From assembly GCA_032622095.1 (NCBI GenBank), contig CP136067.1:92556707-92620706 (forward strand): DNA of 64,000 nucleotides, written 5' to 3'. Below the pieces are notes generated by a model. That model saw only the letters and a program-made list of their open reading frames with translations, searched no databases and was not told where the DNA came from. A program made the translations under genes and the position numbers. Below, piece after piece: positions 24,601 to 35,099 of this stretch. The stretch comes from Siphonodentalium dalli (lineage: Eukaryota > Mollusca > Scaphopoda > Gadilida > Siphonodentaliidae). Position 1 is the first letter of the stretch. Every line of letters starts with the position of its first letter.

Positions 24601-27600
24601 TTTCTGCACATATTGGAAAAAACCCACCACGAAAAATGGACGACCGAGGTGATCAACGCTTTGAACGAACTTAATTTTAAAGACATTGTGGATAAAATCA
24701 AGCGAGGGTTGAACTCCCTTCACAACTTGCCTTCTCGACGTCCACCAGTGGTGGCATGGCAACCCAACTATCACAGGCGTCGGCGTCAAAGGAGGTGTAT
24801 TCTCAGGAAATGACAGGTAAGCATGCACAACCTTCTTTCAACGATGTACCATTAGTCTGTTGTTGACTGAGATACACTATCACATGTGTTATAAGTTCAT
24901 CTACACAACTAAGAGCATGTAAGGTGCAAACTCCACGATGCAGATATAAATCATATATACACATAGGTATAACCCAGTGAACAGGACCATGTTGCTAGTG
25001 CATAATTAGATAACATATTTCTTTAATACCATTGTTGGTTGGCATATATGTTGGACTAATACGCCGCATCACTGCCCCTATTTTATCATTTCATATGTTG
25101 CATTGCATAGTTACCACTATTACATGTATATATTGCGCACTGTTGAGAATTGAGTAATCAGTTGATGACGGAGTATTCCAAATAATAAAACTCGTCGTCG
25201 GTTGTACATAAACGTCATACTATAACAAAGCGTCACCGATGCGGTGGGTTAAGACATGTTACATGAATCTGGTTAAGTTTTCATGAATTCCAGACTAATT
25301 TGGCCTTTTTAAACACATCGGGGGATGCGATGGACAATGACAATTAATGCATAATCGATATGAGAAGATCACGATATCAGTCACCCGTTGTCCGTTAAGC
25401 TTGATCGTGACTTCCGGGCTTCGAAGATAAGTAGTATTTACAATACTGTACTGCATTATAATCAACGATACCGACCTGTCAACGGCATGTCCCAGTCAGT
25501 ATGTTGAGAGACAAACATCGATATAAAGACATACATTTCGCCTTGTGTAAGGGGTTATACTTCAGGTAATCGATGTCGTATAAAGACAATATGATCATGA
25601 TCGATACCACCTATGTACAGCGGTTGCAATGTGGAAATTAAATTGCGACGGCTTTGCAATCATGCGCGAAGTTATGGTGCATCAAACATATCCCATCGTG
25701 ACGCAATACAAGCTGAACATGGACATTTTGTTGCTTGTATCCTGTTTTTGTCGTTACGATTGTGCATGTTCGGTAACTCATAACTCTGCTAATTGATGTC
25801 GCACCGAGGCAATATGTACAAAAACAGTATCCGCCTTACACTACACGCGATGAGAAAAGTTGGACTCGACTGGACCTTAATCGCAGAGTTATTATCCGAG
25901 CAATAAAGCTGTCCACGACTTGAATGTTTATTTGCACATATTTATTATACAGTGGTACCGTAATATATGTGTACACTTTACATGTGGTGAAGGTGGCATG
26001 GCCTATGCAGGCCGTCTTCCTTCCACTTCTGTAATATAGCGACACATGTATAGTTGAGATGACATTTGTAAATGAAAAGTCACAACAAAGATTAGCTTAG
26101 AATTGTTTATCAATGAGAAATTTTCATATTAAGCAGAGGTGCTTGACATTCGAATATGTGTTTAATGCTCAATTATTTACGTGCATGGACATACACGTAT
26201 TATTACATTGCCCATTATAGGTGGTGGCACCACAAAGAGTCATACGTTTTGGGAGACCCCAATGACAGGTACGTAATTTCCATTTTGTTTTAGTTGAATT
26301 GCTGTGTGAAGAGTTACAACAGTTTCATACATTACGGAGAGCTTGTTTTTGAATGAGAAATTTGTTCTCGGTTTTGTCATCATCGAACTTCCGGCTTTTC
26401 TGGTTATAGATATGGGTCTAAACTTGAACGATTTTTTTCGAATGATGATGGGAGAGTTATATTTGTTTGCGGAGGAAGCAATGTGCAAATTCAAGAAACT
26501 CCTCGAAATAAGCTTAAAGGATTAAGATTCAGACACCGACGATGATTAATTTTCAATAAAATCCATCAATTGTTATTGTTGTTTTTGTTATATCTTCATA
26601 GTTGGAGAGTGAGTGGATTATTGGGAATTGTAGAGCGAGAAACGATACCACAAGAGCCCGGTCCCGAATTTAAAAACAAAAATACGAAATCAGTATTAAA
26701 AAACGATAAAAAATTCGAAAAATTTGAAGTTTTAAACTTGGCGAATTTTATCTTAATTAGTGAACAAATTTAAGATTTAGTTAATTTATTTATTATTTTT
26801 TTTAATTCCGGAAAGAATAGAATTCAGGGCGGAGGCTCCCCACTGTTCATCGAGGTCATCACGTAATATACCTAACATATACCGAACGAACACCATTCGT
26901 GGGGAGTGTCATCGCCCAATGTTCATCGAGGTCATCACTTAATATACAACCCTATATGTGCACTGCAGCTTCAGGTGGTACTTTTCGTGACGTCATAAAA
27001 TGCGTGGCTGGATGCCAAATGGGGTCCTTGTCAACTGTACAAACATAAAATGCTAAACGTAGCCCACCATACTATATATTTTTGGAAATAGTGGAGCCTT
27101 TCCAAATTGAAAATGTTCACCATATTATAATAACCATAAAACTCTATATAATAATAGTCCAAAACTTAACCCTCACCCCAATATCATAAATTCGAAATAA
27201 AGACATCGCTGTGATTAGTAAAAGAATGATAGAATAGCGTGCACCGTTTTGGTTTTATTAAATATATCGTTTCCATTTGTATATTTAGGAGATTACTCTG
27301 TTGAGTAGGATATACTGAAATTCGAGAATGAAAACAGTTTGTGAACGAGACTGTTTTCATGCTCGAATCCCCGAATATCCAATTATACGGTAGGTTGATC
27401 TCCGTTGTGATTCAGGCAATCAATAAATAAAACAAATGCACCAAAGCAATTGTTATCGACATCACATGCTTTGAAGTGAGATATCCCTTTTTCGATGATA
27501 AAATCTATCGATACGGTCCATGCGGTTACTCGTCAACAGCACCAGAACAACTGCAAGTTCACCGCGATGATGCATTTACGCGCGTTGTCAACGACACCGT

Positions 27601-30600
27601 GCTCCATTCAAATTTACATTTTAAACAACACGATTAGATTTCTGGTATCATGGAGATGAGTATGTATAAGTTTGGTAGTAATCGCTGATTAAATAAATTA
27701 TTTTCATACATATTGCCCCCCATATCTAACACAAAAGTCACGCATTTTGGCGTCTTTAAATCGAACCATTAGATTCCTTTATCACGGAGAAGAATATGTA
27801 TCAATTTGTTTGAATTCGGCGCCATAAATATAGTTTTTCTATTTTGGTGCCCCTCTCCTATCTCCACCCTAACGGCGCCGGTTTGGTGTCTTTTAATCAC
27901 ACGATAATATACCTTGTATCATGGAGAAGAATGGTTATCAATTTGATGGAAATCGGCGCCAAAATTTGTTTATCAATTTTGGTGCCCCGTTCCCATTCAG
28001 TGCATCCCTGATTCGAAAGATGCCACTTTTGACACATATAAGCCACACCATTAGACGCCTGATGTCACGGAGATTATTATATGTAAGATTTGTTTGTAAT
28101 CAGTGACTGAACAAATTAATATCATATTTACCCCCCCCCCATGTCTCATCCAAACAGCACTATCTTGGCATCTTTAAATCACACGATTAGATTCCGTGTA
28201 CCATGGAGACGAATGTGTATCAATTTGGTGGAAATTGGAGCTAAACATATCTGTTATAAATGTTGGTGACCCTCTCCCCTTCTGTGCACCCTGACTCGAA
28301 CGGCGCCACTGTTGACATCTTTAACCCATACCAATAGTTTCCGCATATCATGAATATGATTACGTATAAGTTAGGTGGAAATCGGCGACAAAACAAGTTT
28401 GCTACACCTCCACCTGTTCAGCTCTGACAAGAACAGAGTCACTTTAGAAAATTCTAACTTGCACCGTTATCTTCCACTAAAAAACTACCCCTGTTGGACC
28501 CCTTTTGTGTCACCCAGATGGTTCAACGTGAATTTCTATAAAACACAGGCAGAAATATAGATATAGATGAAGAGCCGCATGATCGTGTAATGAAAATCCC
28601 TATATAACAGAGGTTGTCAATGTGAGACAAGTGGACCGTCTAATAGCTTGTATATAGATATGTTACCAATTACACAATATAATTGCTTATATATTGATTC
28701 ACTATTGAAGAGTTGTTGAGATCATCTGAATATCAAACACGAGACTCAGTCTCACAAATAAACTGCTCATAACTTGAACGTAATATAAGGAAAGGCCCAT
28801 GATAGACATCAAGGTTAGATATATGCATATCCGATTAGAGTTATATATCTTAGGAGTAACAATAAAACAGCATCTGCTACATATCCATGATGTATCCAAC
28901 TATAGAGTAAACAGTACAAGTTATAATAGAACTGGTAAACAATTAAAATCTAATTAATAAAATATTAAGCGCCACTAAGACATCCACCAATCTCTGGTAG
29001 ACCATAGTCTGTCAGCCACTATTGTACGTGTGACACGTGCCACTGTCTCCACTCCATGATAAAATAGTAAAAATGATAATTCATGTCAACATTTGCCGCT
29101 TCTTCAAATCACTTTTTCGAGTTAAAACGCTCTTAAAATATCTCTTTAAAATGTTTCATTTTGTTTTCATCTCGGAATACCTCCGTTATTTGGTCAATAT
29201 CAATTTCTTCGAAAGAAACACTCTTTAAAAACGTTTTTAAAAACAATATTCTTATTTTTTTTAATTTCTGAATATCTTCCTGTTATGCCACTGGTCAGTT
29301 CAATACTAAGGTTTACATGTGTGTAATGTAATGGTGGGCTGGATGGGCATATGTGATGAACAATAATTTAACTACCTATATAAGGATGGTAAAAATAATG
29401 ACCGTCATTAAGTATCTATATCTCATAATGTTATGCGGGTCGAGTGCTGGAACAACGTGTCGCGGTTCGTTGGACTATCTCGCGCCGAATTGTTTGTTCT
29501 TGGCGGCCAATTTTCGGTTTTTGTCGACCTGTAAAACTACATCATTTGGCGCTATGTACAACCAAATATTATTCACATTGTTTACACGTCGATTACGAAT
29601 CGGTTCTACAGTCAAAAAATGTCACGGAGAACCCTTTTTGTTTCAAATCGTAGTTAGAGTGTATGTTATATGTTTGAAAATACCTCTTACTAAATGAGGT
29701 ATATATGAATTTGGTGTTGGTGTAAACCATGTCCGCTTAAACTGGGAGAAGCCGGAAATGATAAACCAAATTTCATAAATATTCTTCCCGGACTGCATAA
29801 CATTCATAACGATTATTCGAAGTACTAATTTCTCATATTAAATATCATTCCATGATTCCGAGTGATGAGGAATGTTTTAATTTACATGGCCCACAATGTG
29901 TTACACATGGCGTTGTCATATTGCGTACTGAAATTGCCTGTTCATGCATATACATGTATCCAGTGATAGATATCATCCAGGAAGTGTATGCACCACACGT
30001 ACTCAGTGCTGATCGCACACACTAACAATACGTCTTCAGATGACATCCACTCACGTGTTTGTCTCATGACCATCACCATTTACGTTGACACTTCATCACT
30101 TTGTTCCTTGTTTTACATGATTCACTATAAATACTATAATTATATTGAATCGAAAACACTCGCAATGCAGAGTATACATGTAGTTATTTGACACATGCTC
30201 ACTACATGTACTTCGAACACAACCACAATGTATATGTGTATTTTATAGGACAACTCACTATATATACACATATATTGTATCTCACGTAACTTTGTTATTG
30301 AAATCAAGCTTTCCGATTGGTTGGCTACTCGACTCTATTAGTCGTAGTTGTATACTACGCATTCAAGTCTCTCCCGTCGTGCACTATGCATATGTAATTT
30401 TGACTACTAAAAATAGTAACGAACACTACATCAAACTTTGTTCTGAAACTACTTGTTATTTCGCCGCTGATCCAAATTAAAGCTTCAGTAAGGCGAACAT
30501 CAATTGTCTGAACTTAGTAAAAGTTGAAAATAGTAGTTTCCTACTGCTAAATCAAAATTACTAAGAATTAATTAAAAAACAAACAAACAAACAAACCTGA

Positions 30601-32530
30601 ACAAAGAGGAATTTAAAAAATATATTTTATTTTTTTACATATTATTTTTTTTTCTTTTAAAAAAAATGGTGTTTGCCCACTGGTTTGCCTTTAATTTCTG
30701 CATTTGTTCGATACAATATAATAATTAGAGCATGACTTGTCGTGAAATACGCCGATATAGTGCATAGTGCGGTTGTGTAGTTCACTCCGCTTCGCGTCGT
30801 GAACTACACAACCTCACTATCCACTATATCGGCGTATTTCACTCCAAGCCATGCTCTATTTATTAAATATACATGTCAGTATTTGGCACATATTCAGTAT
30901 GTATACTGAGAACAAACTCATCGTGTATATTTTAGATGACACCTCTCCGTGTATATACATGCATGTAATTATTTGGCAAATACGAACTATATATACCGAG
31001 AACACACTGACATTGAATATTACAGATGACAACTCAATATGTGTATGCATGTAATTATTTGGTACATGCTCACTAGTATACTTAGAACACTCTCACAATG
31101 TATATTTTAGATGACATCTCACTACACACATGCATGTAATTATTTGCCACATACTCACTATATATAATACTTACAACACACTCACAATATATTGTATACG
31201 GCAACCCACCATGTATATGCATGAACTTATTTGGCACATACTTGCTATATACAGTGAGACCACACTAACAATATATATTTTATATGACAACCCATGATGT
31301 ATATGCCTATAGTTATTTCGCAAATATTCACTCTATGTAACGAGAACATACTCACACTGTACATTTTATATGACTATTCACCATGTATATATTCGTGTGA
31401 TCATTTGACCTATACTGACTATATATACTGAGAACACACTCAAAATGTTTATTCTAGATGACAACTCGCCATATATATGCGTGAATTTATTTGGCAATTA
31501 TTCTGTACATATGCGGAGTAGATGTTTACAATGTGTACTATAGACGACATCTCGCCATGCATATATACTGTAAATGTTATTAGGTGGCACATACTCACCC
31601 TATATCCTGAGAACACACTGAATGTATATTTGTTATTACATGCTCCTCTGATTAGTTTCTCTCGTGAACAGATGACCAACACCGTGCGTGTTGGTGTGAT
31701 ATTTATTCACGGTGATACTACGATGACACTAACTTACTTTGTTTCCTTGTTTTACAGGGTTCAGAGAAATCCAGAGCAGAGATATCCCATATAAGTGTTC
31801 TTACCTGTGCTACACGACGGTCAATGGGTCGGCAGCACTGGGCACAGTGGATGAGACAGATCTCACCTCATGTAACTTAGTGCTGCTAACTGAGAGCGGG
31901 GAGGAGTTGCGGCGCTCGGAGGGACGACGTTTTATGACTGATGTGTGCGTTATGGGTGACGTGACCCTGACCACTTTCCTCATCACAAAGATCCGACGGT
32001 ACAGATCATCCGATTTCTCACTCATCGGACAGATTAACGTCGGTGTGATGTGTGAGTCAATATGTAAGATCGGGGAGAACGTCGCTGTGGGGTGCATCCG
32101 TGATGGCCAATCGTTCGTGAGGATCGTGACTCTTGGTGGGAGTACGTTAGCTGAATCCGGGAGTCTCGGGTCGGCGGACGACGTCAGGGTCACCTCGTCA
32201 CCAACGTGTGACAGGGTGTACGCTCTCAATGTGTGCATGCATACAGACAAGGCACATATCACTGTTCTATCATCAGACATTAGCGTCATTATGGGTTCAT
32301 GCGATCTGGACGGGTTCGTTTATGACATGTGCTCCGTCCCGTCCGGACTGATGGTGGGGATGCACAGCGGGAAGATACACGTGTATGACGAGTTCAGCAA
32401 ACACGTGCGGCAATTAGATATAAAGATGGGCTGTATATTGGGCATCGCATTCGACATAAGGACAAACCATCTAGCGTGCATCGAAGGAATCGGGAGTAAG
32501 CACAGGTTACGTGTGTATAATATGGAGTGA
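21307..32530 (+). CDS. Tandem-CARD beta-propeller protein, five-exon gene (predicted)
   Basis: Spliced model 21307-21613, 23098-23234, 24547-24816, 26221-26268, 31758-32530. The joins are G|CC (phase 1), GAG|CAA (phase 0), G|GT (phase 1) and G|GG (phase 1), each with GT donor and AG acceptor, so phase agrees at every junction. Residues about 4-92 form a caspase/adaptor-type CARD; about 115-201 form a second CARD resembling those of RIG-I-like receptors; a short Gly/Ser/Thr linker follows; the last 258 residues look like a beta-propeller. The protein would be about 511 residues if one base missing near 24706 is restored, or 236 residues as read. Known: CARDs mediate homotypic assembly of death-fold signalling complexes. 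Inferred: a cytosolic innate-immune or cell-death adaptor; no signal peptide or membrane segment is visible. The gene could be a pseudogene or a null allele. No orthologue name is recognised, and further phase-1 exons in the 5.5-kb intron 4 cannot be excluded. Confidence 0.72.
22010..22690. repeat. Degenerate tandem/inverted repeats in intron 1
   Basis: CGACA.TAAATCTGCGTAAAA followed by ACACGCCCTCTATTAACCA recurs about 403 bp later (22040 and 22443). ACCGCCAAGCTCGACT recurs near 22150, 22340 and 22632; an inverted form AGCTTGGCGGTT is at 22276. Likely an old palindromic transposon. Confidence 0.65.
23098..23234 (+). CDS. Exon 2: first half of second CARD
   Basis: The acceptor is TCTTTATAG at 23089-23097 and the donor GATGAG|GTGAGC at 23234/23235. 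The exon gives residues 103-148: an acidic linker (TDDEGSPT), then the first helices of a death-fold domain with the KPTHLLPFL stretch. In RIG-I-like CARDs this position holds a conserved Pro-Thr-x-Leu-Leu element. The open frame upstream of the acceptor, back to 22833, is intron read-through. Confidence 0.75.
23235..24546 (+). other. Intron 2
   Basis: GTGAGC to GCAG; 1312 bp of AT-rich DNA. No exon-like segment or transposon recognised. Confidence 0.65.
24547..24816 (+). CDS. Exon 3: second half of CARD 2 plus linker, frame broken
   Basis: The acceptor is CTATTGGCAG ending at 24546. The phase-0 start completes CARD 2: EQMI, then DMAACLKFL, W179 and INALNELNF, ending near residue 201 (DKIKR), which matches helices 3-6 of RIG-I-type CARDs. 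After the GGG run at 24706-24708 this frame drifts into an Arg-rich tail and stops at TGA 24811. The neighbouring frame instead runs through a low-complexity linker (SGGMATQLS, then YSQEMTG) to a good donor ACAG|GTAAGC at 24816/24817, in the phase exon 4 needs. One extra G in the run would join the frames. An alternative 41-nt intron (24708-24748) would also do so but is unusually short. Confidence 0.68.
24817..26220 (+). other. Intron 3
   Basis: GTAAGC to ATAG; 1404 bp. No recognisable repeat or coding segment. Confidence 0.6.
26221..26268 (+). CDS. Exon 4: 48-nt linker mini-exon
   Basis: The exon is bounded by CCCATTATAG acceptor and AATGACAG|GTACGT donor and is symmetric (phase 1-1). It encodes GGTTKSHTFWETPMTG. 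Its shape resembles the end of exon 3: Gly-Gly-rich start, Ser/Thr-rich middle, and a Glu followed shortly by MTG at the donor. The two may be duplicated linker exons. Being phase-symmetric, it can be skipped without shifting the frame. Confidence 0.55.
26269..27600 (+). other. Intron 4, 5-prime part
   Basis: Contains a short direct duplication (TGTTCATCGAGGTCATCAC at about 26846 and 26920) and a hairpin at 27320-27368 (ATTCGAGAATGAAAACAGT pairing with ACTGTTTTCATGCTCGAAT). The open frame at 26570-26773 lacks domains and phase-compatible exon borders. Confidence 0.55.
27320..27368. repeat. Perfect-stem hairpin in intron 4
   Basis: 19-bp arms with a single mismatch (AGAATGAAAACAGT against ACTGTTTTCATGCT) and an ~11-nt loop (TTGTGAACGAG). 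Confidence 0.75.
27625..28410. repeat. ~140-bp tandem repeat array in intron 4
   Basis: About six diverged monomers with the landmarks CGATTAGATTCC, ATCATGGAGAAGAAT.TGTAT, ATTTGGTGGAAATCGGCGCC, TTTTGGTGCCCC and TCTTTAAATCACAC, near 27630, 27770, 27909, 28054, 28187 and 28333. It contains a C10 run near 28132. Confidence 0.8.
28411..29985. other. Intron 4, middle part, unassigned
   Basis: Mostly AT-rich. A patch at 29430-29660 is richer in G+C and open in two frames (Cys/His-containing peptides), but it has no family resemblance and no phase-1 splice borders, so it is not called as an exon. Confidence 0.5.
30170..31640. repeat. ~110-bp tandem repeat array in intron 4, interrupted
   Basis: Monomers carry ATGCATGTAATTATTTGGCA, CATACTCACTATATATACTG, GAGAACACACTCACAATGTA and ATTTTAGATGACA. 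Two copies or parts lie at 30170-30280 and about seven at 30860-31640. The gap 30286-30857 is filled by unrelated DNA with an AAAC run, A/T runs and a long palindrome. Confidence 0.8.
30727..30857. mobile_element. 131-bp near-perfect palindrome (MITE-like)
   Basis: AGAGCATGACTTG at the left pairs with CAAGCCATGCTCT at the right; the arms continue through GAAATACGCCGATATAGTG and GTTGTGTAGTTCAC, with CTCCGCTTCGCGTC at the centre. Arms are about 60 bp. A transposon-derived hairpin is the simplest reading. Confidence 0.8.
31758..32530 (+). CDS. Exon 5: C-terminal beta-propeller-like domain
   Basis: The acceptor CCTTGTTTTACAG ends at 31757; reading is open to TGA 32528-32530. The 258 residues begin FREIQSRDIP. 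The body is an all-beta pattern with a period of about 40 residues: short strands such as VGVMCESICKIG, VAVGCI, RVYALNV, GLMVGMHSGKIHVYD and, at the C terminus, LACIEG then RLRVYNME. Hydrophobic strands alternate with Gly/Asp turns, as in NHL/WD40-type propellers; about six blades fit the length. The exon is visibly richer in G+C than the surrounding introns. There is no transmembrane segment. The propeller is judged by pattern, not by a profile search. Inferred role: ligand or protein docking, by analogy with Apaf-1 and TRIM-NHL proteins. Confidence 0.72.
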
Positions 32531-33184
32531 AATCAACTCCAGATGACGGTTATTACTCGCTTCATCTCGTCCATCTAGAGTGTATATAATGCGTCGGGAC
32601 ATGTGTGCGGAGGTTACATGTGCTTGAGATAGAGTGACCACACCACCAGATTATTGCTCGCTTTATTTCGTCCATCTAGCATTATAGAATGTGTCTGGAC
32701 CTGTAAGCGGAGGGTACATCTGTTTGAGAGAGAGCGATAGATAGAGAGAGATAGAGTGAACGCAACACCGGATGGTCGATTGTTACTCACTTAATATCGT
32801 CCAACCAGCATGGAAAGACGGCATCTGGACCTGTAAGTGGAGGGACATGTGTTTGAGAGAGAGTAAAGTCAACACCAGATGGCCGATTGTTACTCACTTC
32901 ATCTTGTCCAACTAGCGTGGAGAGAAGGCATCGGGACCTGTAAGCGGATGGTACACGTTTTTGAGAGAGAGAGTGAACTCAACACCAGATGGCCGATTAT
33001 TGCTCACTTCATCTCGACCAACTAGCGTGGAAAGAAGGCATCGGGACCTGTAAGCGGAGGGTACCTGATTGTGTTTGAGAGAGAGTAAAGTCAACACCAG
33101 ATGGCCGATTGTTACTCACTTCATCTCGACCAACTAGCGTGGAAAGAATGCATCGGGACCTGTAAGCGGAGGGTACATTTGTTG

Positions 33185-33248
<64 letters not shown>

Positions 33249-33440
33249 TCAACACCAGATGGCCGATTGTTACTCACTTCAAGTCGTGCAACTAGCGTGG
33301 AAAGAAGGCATCGGGACCTGTAAGCGGAGGGTACATGTGTTTGAGAGAGAGTGAACTCAACACCAGATGGCCGATTGTTACTCAATTCATCTCGTCCATC
33401 TAGCGTGTATAGAAGGCATCGGGACCTGTAAGCTGAGGGG
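32531..33440. repeat. ~105-130 bp minisatellite directly after the stop codon
   Basis: About eight monomers with AACACCAGATGGCCGATTGT, TACTCACTTCATCTCG, ACTAGCGTGGAAAGAAGGCA and CGGGACCTGTAAGCGGAGGG, then a variable GAGA run. The first monomer begins within a few bases of the TGA, so the array is probably 3-prime UTR. The GA run is longest at 33185-33243. No AATAAA was found at a convincing place. Confidence 0.85.
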
Positions 33441-33569
33441 TATGCACCATTATTCTTTATATCGTTGAATCACGGATAACATACTGGACTGTTATAAAAT
33501 GCTGAAATATAAACGAGCCACCGAAAAAAGACCGGACTGTTATATAGTGATGAAATATCACTGATCTTC

Positions 33570-34315
33570 CATAAACCATGGGTCCTTCGTATGGCGAAAG
33601 TATTGCTCTGATGACAGTATTGCTCTATGAGGAATCAGGGAGCTAAATGTGTCGGGGAACGAGTACACCGTGGAATGCTAAAGGTGAAGGTAACTGAAGA
33701 ATGACCTTCACCTGATACATGCAACACGTTATTAAAGGATGACATCGCGTTTATTTGATTTGTACATCATATCTAAATAATTTAAACTGGTGAATGAATG
33801 GGGGAATGGATTTTTGTGAGCGGGAAATTTATTTAACTAGCTGCTGTAGAAACCATTTTGTTCCGTGATTCCATGACGAGGTCAGTATACCGTAAACCAT
33901 GCGTCCTTCAAATGGTGAAATTATGTACTGCTCTATGATGGGGAAAGTATACCCTAAACCATTCGGATGGTGAAGGTATTGTTCTATGCTGGGAACAGTA
34001 TACCGTAAAACATGCATCATGCTGGTGGTGACAGTATTGCTCTATGATGGGGACAGTATACCGTAAACCATGCGCCCTTCAGATGGTGAAAGTATTGCTC
34101 TATGATGGGACAGTATACCCTAAGCCATGCGCCCTTCATATGGTGAAATTATTCGTCTATGATGGGGACAATATACCGTAAACTATGCGTCCTTCCGATG
34201 GTGAAAGTATTGATCCATGATGGGGATAGTATACTGTAAACTATGCGTCCTTCAGATGGTTAAATTATTGCTCTATGATGGGGACAGTATACCGTAAACC
34301 AAGCACCATTATGGT
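33570..34315. repeat. ~57-bp minisatellite
   Basis: Repeats of ATGCGTCCTTCAGATGGTGA, AAGTATTGCTCTATGATGGG and GACAGTATACCGTAAACC; regular copies from about 33890 to 34310 and degenerate ones from 33570. Confidence 0.85.
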
Positions 34316-35095
34316 GCACATATCAGTAGATGACAGATACCGATTGATACAAGACCCGCACCGTGTCCAGTATAAATGTCAAAGTCATCCACCATGTCCA
34401 GTCTGAAGTTACCGCTGCTTGGTGGTGCACTGTTCCAAAATGTATCTTACATTGATTTCCAATATAAGATATAGAATAGTTAGTGCCACTTCTTCCCTTA
34501 ATGATTATATACTCTAATTATCGGGCATGAAGCAGTAGCATGCCTTGGAAACTGGTAACGCAAGATTTTGTACTGCAAAAGTCACATTTTAAAGAAGCTA
34601 ATTGTACAGTATTTCATTTTGCCATATTTGGTCCATGATAATTGACGACTTACTGGTAGTAATATTGAAATCATATTCCCAAGCAGTAAACAGTTGCTCT
34701 GAGGTGGCGCCCGATTCCTGAATTGTCAAACAATCTCAATTTCAACCAATTAGTTTGCAGGGGGGGGGGGTCATTATCCTCCATCAGCTATGTGTGCTAT
34801 TTTACTTTAGAACATTTCCGTGGCGTCATCCATTGTCTGTACCAGGTTTCTATCCTGATGAATAGATACAACGGACACATTGTCATAATGTATAATTGAC
34901 CCAAACGTTGGACATATGGGTGTGGTAATTTGATATCCGTGATATCCAATTGTCACACTAATATATAAAACGCTTTGGTCAATTACACATTATGACATTG
35001 TGCTATTCCAATCGCTGCGGTTGATAGGAGCCCCTTGGGAGGGTATTATATTTGTCACGATTTGGTGCACGAAATATATATTTTGCATTTGTAAC
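34316..35095. other. Unassigned DNA
   Basis: No gene recognised; contains a G-run near 34760 and ATATCC-rich short palindromes near 34930. Confidence 0.55.
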
Positions 35096-35099
35096 CGGG

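Noticed and set aside
26343-26773. Possible additional linker or C-terminal exon(s) after exon 4
   Set aside because: The frames are open but lack phase-1 acceptors: the TTCATAG acceptor at 26603 would give an immediate stop in the required phase.
29353-29697. 114- and 69-codon overlapping frames in a G+C-richer patch of intron 4
   Set aside because: No family resemblance and no phase-1 splice borders to fit the CARD gene; kept only as a described patch.
31810-32289. 159-codon open frame on the minus strand
   Set aside because: It lies antisense to exon 5, whose plus-strand frame has splice support and propeller-like periodicity; the minus frame is a shadow of its composition.
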